Source of the DNA: Nocardioides sp. zg-1230 | GTDB lineage: Bacteria > Actinomycetota > Actinomycetes > Propionibacteriales > Nocardioidaceae | Length of the DNA stretch: 64,000 bases | Reading direction: 5' to 3' | NCBI RefSeq assembly: GCF_013155335.1 | Contig: NZ_JABJQZ010000001.1 | Coordinates: 1,302,001-1,366,000, forward strand | In this document: positions 58,242-64,000 of the stretch, one piece after another | Layout: every line of letters begins with the position of its first letter | Position numbering within the stretch: position 1 is the stretch's first letter | The notes under the pieces: generated by a model | The model's input: only the letters and a program-made list of their open reading frames with translations | The model's database searches: none | What the model was told of the DNA's origin: nothing | Program-made: the position numbers and the translations under genes

Positions 58242-59450
58242 ATGACCCAGCACGTCGACGTGAAGGACGTGACCGCCGATCCCGACGGGAGCGCAGTGCC
58301 CACGCAGGACCCGCAGGAGCCGCAGGACCGGGCGACGCCCAGCCCCCGGCTCGCCGCAGCGGTCGTGGCGGGCTTCGCTGCCCTGGCCGTGGGGGTGTCC
58401 GTCCTCGGCGGCGACCTCCTCAACCCCGCGGCGTCCACCACGGACGGTGACTACTCCGGCGAGACCGTCGAGATGATGATCCCGCTCGCCGAGGGTGGCG
58501 GCACCGACACGTGGGCGCGCTTCGTCGCCACCGAGCTGACGCACCAGGTGCCGGGGTCGCCGGGCCTCGCGCCGGTCAACGACGACGGCGGCGAGGGCAT
58601 CCTCGGCACCAACCACTTCATGAGCTCCGCCCGCACCGACGGCACCGAGGTGCTGGTCAGCACCGCCTCGACCGTGGTGCCGTACCTGCTCGACATGCCG
58701 TCCGTGCGCTACGACTTCGCCGACCTGCGGCCGATCCTGGCCAACGGCACGGGCGCGGTCGTCTACGCCCGGGCCGCTGCCGGGGTGCAGGGCGTCGAGG
58801 ATCTCGTCGAGCGCGACAAGCCGCTGGTCTTCGGCGGCATCGCCGCCACCAGCCTCGACCTCACCACCCTCCTCGCCTTCGACCTCCTCGGCGCCGACGT
58901 GACCTCGACCTTCGGCTTCGAGGGCCGCGGGCCGGTGAACCTCGCGCTGCAGCGCGGCGAGGTCGACATCGACTACCAGACCACGTCGTCGTACGGGCCC
59001 GCCGTCGAGCCGCTCGTGGAGGACGGCACCGCCGTGCCGCTCTTCTCCCTCGGCCAGGTCGACGAGTCGGGCGAGATCGTGCGCGACCCGAACTTCCCCG
59101 ACCTCCCCACTGTCGTGGAGGTCTACGAGCAGCTCAACGGCGAGCAGCCCGACGCCGACGCGCTGGAGACCTACCGCGCGATCCTCGCGCTGACCTACAC
59201 GTACCAGAAGGCGCTCTGGGTGCCCGAGGACACGCCTGACGAGGCCGTCGAGCTGCTGCGCTCGACCGCCGAGGACATGGGCGCCGACCCGGACTTCCAG
59301 GAGTCGGCCGCCGAGGTGCTCGGCGGCTACCCGATCGACGCCTCGCCCGACCTCGCCGAGCGCATCGGGGACGCCTACCGCGTGGACGACGCCGTCCGCG
59401 AGGACGTCCTCGAGCTGCTCGAGACCGACCACGACATCACGATCGACTGA
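58242..59450 (+). CDS. Tripartite tricarboxylate transporter substrate-binding protein (TctC/Bug type)
   Basis: This 402-residue binding protein has a polar N-terminal stretch of about 35 residues and then one hydrophobic segment (about 38-58), which acts as an uncleaved anchor or signal. There is no lipobox. The Bug-fold domain follows: M-I-P-L-A-E-G-G-G-T-D-T-W near residue 85, F-G-F-E-G-R-G-P-V near residue 226. It would hand a carboxylic acid to the TctA/TctB channel encoded next, 10 bp downstream. GGAGGAA precedes the ATG. The substrate, perhaps a tricarboxylate, is inferred from the PrpF-type gene. Confidence 0.87.
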   Translation: MTQHVDVKDVTADPDGSAVPTQDPQEPQDRATPSPRLAAAVVAGFAALAVGVSVLGGDLLNPAASTTDGDYSGETVEMMIPLAEGGGTDTWARFVATELTHQVPGSPGLAPVNDDGGEGILGTNHFMSSARTDGTEVLVSTASTVVPYLLDMPSVRYDFADLRPILANGTGAVVYARAAAGVQGVEDLVERDKPLVFGGIAATSLDLTTLLAFDLLGADVTSTFGFEGRGPVNLALQRGEVDIDYQTTSSYGPAVEPLVEDGTAVPLFSLGQVDESGEIVRDPNFPDLPTVVEVYEQLNGEQPDADALETYRAILALTYTYQKALWVPEDTPDEAVELLRSTAEDMGADPDFQESAAEVLGGYPIDASPDLAERIGDAYRVDDAVREDVLELLETDHDITID

Positions 59451-59460
59451 GGACGCCACC

Positions 59461-61527
59461 ATGACTGACGCGGCCCTCTCCGCGCTGGCCTCCCTGGCCG
59501 ACCCCTCCCTCCTGCTCATGCTCGCCATCGGCGTCCTCGCCGGCCTGGTCATCGGACTGATCCCGGGCCTCGGCGGCACCGGCGCCGTGGCGATCCTCCT
59601 GCCCGTCACGTTCGGCATGGAGCCCGAAGCCGCCCTCGCCATGCTCATCGGCGCCCTCGCCGTCGTGCACACCTCCGACACCGTCGCGGCCGTCCTGCTG
59701 GGCGCACCGGGCTCGGCGTCGGCGAGCGTGACGATGCTCGACGGCTACTCGATGGCCCGGCAGGGCCAAGCCAAACGGGCCCTGTCGCTGGCGTTCCTCT
59801 CCTCCATGGCGGGCGGCCTCATCGGCGCCGTCGGCCTGACCCTCGCGATCCCGCTGGCCCGGCCGCTGGTGCTGTCCTTCGGCAGCCCCGAGCTGTTCAT
59901 GCTGACCATCCTCGGCGTCTCGCTCGCCGCGGTGCTCTCGCGCGGCAACGTCGTCAAGGGCCTCACCGCCGGCTTCCTCGGCCTGCTGCTCGGCCTGGTC
60001 GGCTCCTCGCCCACCACCGCCGAGGAGCGATTCTCCTTCGGCTCCCTCTTCCTCAGCGACGGCGTCTCGCTGGTCGCGGTCGCGCTCGGCATCTTCGGCC
60101 TCGCCGAGATCGCCAGCCGCGTCGGCCAGCGCAAGGTCACCGAGACGCCCGTCGAGCTCACCGGCGGCTGGGGCGCCGGCATCCGCGAGTGGGTCACCCA
60201 CTGGTCGCAGGTCGTCCGCGGCGCGCTCATCGGCATCTGGGCCGGCGTCCTGCCCGGCGTCGGCGCGACCGCCGGTACCTGGCTGGCGTACGGCCAGGCC
60301 GTCGCCACGGCGAAGGACAAGCGCAAGTTCGGCAAGGGCGACCCGCGCGGCATCGTCGGACCCGAGAGCGCCAACAACTCCGTCGAGGCGGGCGACCTCA
60401 TCCCGACGTTCCTCTTCGGCATCCCCGGCGGCGTCCCGTCGGCCATGCTGCTCGGGATGCTGCTGACGTACGGCATCCAGCCCGGGCCCGCGATCGTCAC
60501 CGACCACCTCGACCTGATGTACCTCATCGTCTGGGCGTTCGCGATCGCCTCGGTCGCCGGAGCCTTCCTCTGCTTCCTCGCCACCGGATCGCTGGCCAAG
60601 CTCACCCGCGTGCCGTTCGCGGTGCTCGGCCCCGGCCTGCTCGTCATCATGCTGCTGGGCGCCTACCAGGAGGGTGGCCAGATCGGCGACCTGTGGGTGA
60701 TGGTCCTGCTCGGCGTCGTCGGCTTCCTCCTCAAGGCGACCGGCACCCCGCGCGCCCCGTTCCTGATCGGCTTCGTCCTCGCGATCCCGATGGAGCGCTA
60801 CTACTACCTCACCGCCAATCTCTACGACGGCGCCTCGTGGATGCTCCGCCCCGGCGTGCTCGTCTTCGCCGCGGTGCTGATCGTGCCCGTGCTGTGGGCG
60901 CTGCTGAAGAAGCTGCGCGGCACCTCCGGCCAGGCCGACGACGGCCACCGCGACGAGCACGACGGGCCCGAGGCCGACGGCGACGACCTCGAGGGCTCGA
61001 TGGCCGGCACCACCTGGTCGGCCGGTCTCGCTGTGCTCCTCGTCGCCGCCTTCGCCGCCGCGCTGTGGGTCAGCGGGTCCTTCTCCGAGGAGGCCCGGCT
61101 GATGCCGAGGCTGGTCGCCACCTGCGGCCTCGTCGCTGCCCTCGTGCTGCTGTGGCAGGAGGCCACGGTCTGGCGCAGGCGTGCGGCCGACGTCGAGGAG
61201 GCCTTCGGTGAGCCGCTCGGCACCGGCGGCTCGACGATGCTCGCCACCCGCACCCGCACCCGGCCGGTCGCCGACGAGAAGGCCCTGGCACGTGCCCACG
61301 ACCTTCGGATCGCCACCCGCACCTTCGCCGCGATGGCGGGCTTCCTGGTGATGGTGATGCTCGGCGGCTACCTCGCCGCGACGCTGGTCTTCACCCCCGC
61401 CTTCCTGCTGTACGCCGCCCGCGCGCGGCTCCGCACGGCGATCGTCTACACCGTCGTGCTGGGGCTGGTCCTGCTGGCCCTGCCGTCGCTGCTGCCGGTC
61501 GACCTGCCGATGGGCATCCTCCAGTGA
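59461..61527 (+). CDS. Fused TctA-TctB tricarboxylate transporter membrane protein
   Basis: This 688-residue membrane protein is about 190 residues longer than ordinary TctA. Residues about 1-490 are TctA, with the signature loop G-L-I-P-G-L-G-G-T-G near residue 34 and its inverted-repeat partner G-V-L-P-G-V-G-A-T near residue 262. After an acidic linker (about 490-515; D-D-G-H-R-D-E-H-D), the rest has about four helices and ends L-P-S-L-L-P-V-D-L-P-M-G-I-L, as in TctB. Normally TctA and TctB are separate proteins. The fusion gives a one-chain channel working with the binding protein upstream. Confidence 0.85.
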   Translation: MTDAALSALASLADPSLLLMLAIGVLAGLVIGLIPGLGGTGAVAILLPVTFGMEPEAALAMLIGALAVVHTSDTVAAVLLGAPGSASASVTMLDGYSMARQGQAKRALSLAFLSSMAGGLIGAVGLTLAIPLARPLVLSFGSPELFMLTILGVSLAAVLSRGNVVKGLTAGFLGLLLGLVGSSPTTAEERFSFGSLFLSDGVSLVAVALGIFGLAEIASRVGQRKVTETPVELTGGWGAGIREWVTHWSQVVRGALIGIWAGVLPGVGATAGTWLAYGQAVATAKDKRKFGKGDPRGIVGPESANNSVEAGDLIPTFLFGIPGGVPSAMLLGMLLTYGIQPGPAIVTDHLDLMYLIVWAFAIASVAGAFLCFLATGSLAKLTRVPFAVLGPGLLVIMLLGAYQEGGQIGDLWVMVLLGVVGFLLKATGTPRAPFLIGFVLAIPMERYYYLTANLYDGASWMLRPGVLVFAAVLIVPVLWALLKKLRGTSGQADDGHRDEHDGPEADGDDLEGSMAGTTWSAGLAVLLVAAFAAALWVSGSFSEEARLMPRLVATCGLVAALVLLWQEATVWRRRAADVEEAFGEPLGTGGSTMLATRTRTRPVADEKALARAHDLRIATRTFAAMAGFLVMVMLGGYLAATLVFTPAFLLYAARARLRTAIVYTVVLGLVLLALPSLLPVDLPMGILQ

Positions 61528-61573
61528 CCGCCCGACCCGCCTGCCCCACCCACCCCGCTCGAGAGGACAACCG

Positions 61574-61945
61574 ATGACCGTCGTGGTCGCCTACGCCGAC
61601 ACCCCGCCCGGGCACGCAGCTGTCGAGGCCGCCGTCACCGAGTCGGTCCGCGAGCAGGAGCCCGTGGTCCTGGTCCCCGCGGTCCGGGGGGAGGTCCCGC
61701 CCGAGGTCGCCGAGCTGGAACGCCGGTGGCCCGGGGCCGCCGGCCGGTTCGAGGTCGAGCGGGGCGACCTCGGCGACCCGAGCGACGCGGTGGTGCAGGT
61801 GGCCCAGCGCCGCGACGCCCGCCTGGTCGTGCTCGGCCTGCGGGCCCGGACCCCTGTAGGCAAGCTGGTCTTCGGTAGCACGGCCCAGCGAATCCTCCTC
61901 GACGCCACCTGCCCGGTGCTGGCGGTCAAGCCCCCGCCCGCCTGA
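61574..61945 (+). CDS. Universal stress protein (UspA domain)
   Basis: This 123-residue single UspA domain has V-V-V-A-Y-A-D-T-P near residues 3-11 and the late nucleotide-binding motif G-S-T-A-Q-R-I-L near residues 101-108, followed by C-P-V-L-A-V. It lacks most of the usual G-x2-G-x9-G-S/T spacing detail but retains the G-S-T end, so ATP binding is possible. GAGAGGA precedes the ATG. It is the last gene of the transporter operon, 46 bp after the TctAB gene. Usp proteins are often found next to TctA-type transporters. Confidence 0.85.
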   Translation: MTVVVAYADTPPGHAAVEAAVTESVREQEPVVLVPAVRGEVPPEVAELERRWPGAAGRFEVERGDLGDPSDAVVQVAQRRDARLVVLGLRARTPVGKLVFGSTAQRILLDATCPVLAVKPPPA

Positions 61946-62009
61946 GGGCATGGTCCGCGGCGCTCGTACGTTGGGCCCCACGACAGGTCCCCGACGAAGG
62001 AGAAGTGCG

Positions 62010-63032
62010 ATGCGTGCCGTGGTCTACACCGAGACAGGCGACAGCTCGGTCCTCGAGGTGGTCGACCGCGAGGCGGCCGAGCCGGGACCGGGTGAGGTCC
62101 GGGTGCGGATCGTCCGGGCCGGCGTCAACCCGACCGACTGGAAGTTCCGCGCCGGCGGCATGGGCAAGCTCGCCTTCCCCGAGGTCGTGCCCGGCCAGGA
62201 CGGCGCCGGCGTCGTCGACGCCGTCGGGCCCGAGGTCGACGGCCTCGCCGTCGGTGACCGGGTCTGGACGATGCTGGCCCAGCACCAGCGCCCCGGCGGC
62301 ACCGCCCAGGAGCTCGTCGTGGTGCCCGCCTCCCGGCTGACCGCGCTGCCCGACTCGGCGTCGTACGACGTCGGGGCCTCGCTGGGCGTGCCGGCGATCA
62401 CCGCCCACCGCGCGCTCACCACCTCCGAGGACGGCCCCGACCGGCTCGCGGCGGGTGCGTTGTCCGGGCGGACGGTGCTCGTCGCCGGCGGTGCCGGGGC
62501 AGTCGGCAACGCGGCCATCCAGCTCGCCCGCTGGGCGGGCGCGACGGTCATCGCCACGGTCAGCAGCGACGACAAGGCGCGGCTCGCGACCGCCGCCGGC
62601 GCCCACCACACCCTGAACTACCGCGAGGGCGACGTCGTCGACGCCGTCCGCGGCCTCGCGCCCGACGGCGTCGACATCGTCGTCGAGGTCGCCCCCGCGC
62701 AGAACCTCCGCCTCGACCTTCGCGTCATCAAGCCCCGCGGAACCATCGCGATCTACGCCAACAACGGCGGCGACGAGGTGACTCTCAGCATCCGCGAGAC
62801 CTTCTCGACCAACGCCCGCTTCCAGTGGGTGCTGCTCTACACGGTCGGCGACGCGGCCCTGCGCGCAGCGGCCGACGACGTCGCGGCGGCGGTGGCCGAC
62901 GGTGCCTACGGGGTCGGCGAGGAGCACGGTCTGCCGCTGCACCACTACCCCCTCGAGCGGACCGCCGACGCCCACGCGGCCGTCGAGGACGGCGCCGTCG
63001 GCAAGGTGCTCATCGACGTCAGCGACGCCTGA
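62010..63032 (+). CDS. NADPH:quinone oxidoreductase (MDR family)
   Basis: This 340-residue medium-chain reductase without zinc-site cysteines has a GroES-like N-terminal domain (G-V-N-P-T-D-W-K near residue 37) and the nucleotide fold G-G-A-G-A-V-G-N-A-A near residues 161-170. Relatives reduce quinones with NADPH. The ATG at 62010 has AAGGAG about 8 nt upstream. It differs from the reductase at 45295 in sequence. The 3' end overlaps the convergent MFS gene by 14 bp. Confidence 0.88.
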   Translation: MRAVVYTETGDSSVLEVVDREAAEPGPGEVRVRIVRAGVNPTDWKFRAGGMGKLAFPEVVPGQDGAGVVDAVGPEVDGLAVGDRVWTMLAQHQRPGGTAQELVVVPASRLTALPDSASYDVGASLGVPAITAHRALTTSEDGPDRLAAGALSGRTVLVAGGAGAVGNAAIQLARWAGATVIATVSSDDKARLATAAGAHHTLNYREGDVVDAVRGLAPDGVDIVVEVAPAQNLRLDLRVIKPRGTIAIYANNGGDEVTLSIRETFSTNARFQWVLLYTVGDAALRAAADDVAAAVADGAYGVGEEHGLPLHHYPLERTADAHAAVEDGAVGKVLIDVSDA

Positions 63033-64000
63033 CCACCCACGCGCCCGCGCCGCACAGCAGCGCGGCGGTGAGGCAGGCGACGACGGCGCCGGCGACGTCG
63101 AGCCAGGCGTCGAAGCCGAGCGCACCGACCGCCTGCCCCACCGCCAGCGCGACGAAGAGCACCGACGTCCCGCGTCCGGCCGCCTCCGGCCACACGTCCC
63201 TGGCCCACAGGATCAGCACTCCTGACAGGCACATGTAGCCGGCGCCGAACCACGCCATCGCGACGTACGCCGGCCACGCGAGGCCCAGGCCCACGGCCGC
63301 AGCCAGGGACAGGGAGGCGAGGGCGACCGCCCCGCCGGACCAGCTCCACGCACCCGCGAGCCCGCGGCGCTCGACGAGTCCGCCGGTCAGCGGCCCCGCG
63401 AGTCCGCCGAGACCGAGCGCGATCCAGAGGAACCCGACGCGACCGTCGGCGACCGGACCCGACCCGGTCGCGACGAGGGGGCCGTAGGACCATACGAGCG
63501 CGGAGCCCGCGCCGACGACCGCCGCCGCCACGGCCGGCGTCACCAGCAGCTTCCAGTCGTACGACGTCCCGCGGCCGTCGGCGTCGACGGTGGCGGGCCG
63601 GTCGGGCTCGCGGGCGAGGAAGAGCACCCCTGCGGCGGCGAGGGCGTTGATCGCCGCCATCGACCACCAAGCGGCTGCGGTGGACGGCACCGCGAGGGCG
63701 AGGACGCCGGCGACGACCACGCCGACGGCCGTCCCGGTGTTGACCAGGGCCTGCGCGGTTGCGGCCGAGCGGGGCGGGGTGACCGCGTCGACGAGCCGCA
63801 CCAGCGCGGGCGAGGCCAGGCCCGCGCCAGCCCCGCCCACGAGAACGAGCACGACGAACCACGCGGGGGAGGCGGTCGTCGCGACCCCGAGGCAGCCAAG
63901 CGCGGCCGTCGTACCCGCGACCAGGACCGCCGCCCGCGGCCGGCGGTCCGACACCCGGGCCGCGACCGCCGCGGCCACCGCGTAGGAGACGAACTGCGCC
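63019..64000 (-). CDS. MFS transporter, 5' end outside window
   Basis: This is a membrane protein of the major facilitator superfamily whose N-terminus lies beyond the window. The frame stays open to base 64000. At least ten helices are visible. The interdomain loop is polar (R-E-P-D-R-P-A-T-V-D-A-D-G). The second half holds the G-G-L-V-E-R-R-G-L type loop 8-9 motif. It probably exports or imports a small molecule. Specificity cannot be read. The stop lies inside the 3' end of the quinone-reductase gene on the other strand. Confidence 0.82.
   Translation of the reverse strand, partial: AQFVSYAVAAAVAARVSDRRPRAAVLVAGTTAALGCLGVATTASPAWFVVLVLVGGAGAGLASPALVRLVDAVTPPRSAATAQALVNTGTAVGVVVAGVLALAVPSTAAAWWSMAAINALAAAGVLFLAREPDRPATVDADGRGTSYDWKLLVTPAVAAAVVGAGSALVWSYGPLVATGSGPVADGRVGFLWIALGLGGLAGPLTGGLVERRGLAGAWSWSGGAVALASLSLAAAVGLGLAWPAYVAMAWFGAGYMCLSGVLILWARDVWPEAAGRGTSVLFVALAVGQAVGALGFDAWLDVAGAVVACLTAALLCGAGAWVVRRR

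Noticed and set aside
1..64000. CRISPR arrays, insertion sequences, tRNA or rRNA genes
   Set aside because: No regular spaced repeats, transposase motifs with terminal repeats, or cloverleaf-type sequences were noticed on reading. A short tRNA could still be missed without a covariance search.

Overview
The window is very GC-rich, almost fully coding DNA from an actinobacterium, most likely a soil or plant-associated member of the Nocardioidaceae. The class rests on GC-rich third positions, frequent GTG starts, a mycothiol-dependent-isomerase family protein (51563-52366) and secreted proteins with actinobacterial Tat/Sec signals. The genus is only a guess. No rRNA, tRNA, CRISPR array or insertion sequence was recognised.

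Layout. 1-1630 holds the 3' part of a class A beta-lactamase gene, a small hypothetical gene and a GNAT acetyltransferase. 1643-30111 is one large L-rhamnose locus. It has a LacI-type regulator, an ABC importer (2836-7540), mutarotase, isomerase, a fused aldolase/lactaldehyde dehydrogenase and a kinase. These are followed by a GH106-type hydrolase, a solitary LuxR-type HTH protein, the lactate-oxidation genes lutABC, and three more secreted rhamnosidase-type enzymes (GH78, GH106, GH78). The logic is closed: secreted enzymes release rhamnose, the importer takes it up, the cytoplasmic enzymes split it to dihydroxyacetone phosphate and lactaldehyde, the dehydrogenase half yields lactate, and LutABC turns lactate into pyruvate. 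A 12-bp operator related to TGAAACGTTTCA lies just upstream of the importer and of both GH78 genes. A decayed copy of the lutC 3' end lies before the second GH78 gene, which points to an old duplication.

30227-38638 holds envelope and stress genes (TetR regulator, MscS-like membrane protein, PRC-barrel/DUF2382 protein, DUF1622 protein), an ABC exporter with a divergent GbsR/MarR-type regulator and a strong palindrome between them, an aldo/keto reductase and a DUF1801 protein. 38651-39618 holds a small gene and a frameshifted, 5'-truncated HNH-endonuclease pseudogene.

39586-46278 is the most unusual block. An amidohydrolase-iclR pair faces an operon encoding a class III CoA-transferase, a citryl-CoA-lyase-like protein, a split gallate/protocatechuate-type extradiol dioxygenase (beta then alpha) and a quinone-oxidoreductase-type enzyme. 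It looks like a ring-cleavage pathway ending in a CoA-dependent lyase step rather than the usual aldolase. 56849-61945 may be related: a LysR regulator faces a PrpF/4-oxalomesaconate-tautomerase-family gene followed by a tripartite tricarboxylate transporter whose TctA and TctB parts are fused, and a universal stress protein.

The remainder (46346-55935 and 62010-64000) is mixed single genes: membrane protein, methyltransferase, oxidoreductases, SRPBCC protein, lipase-like hydrolase, RTX-like secreted protein, sulfotransferase, trypsin-like protease, aldose epimerase, and an MFS transporter cut by the window edge.
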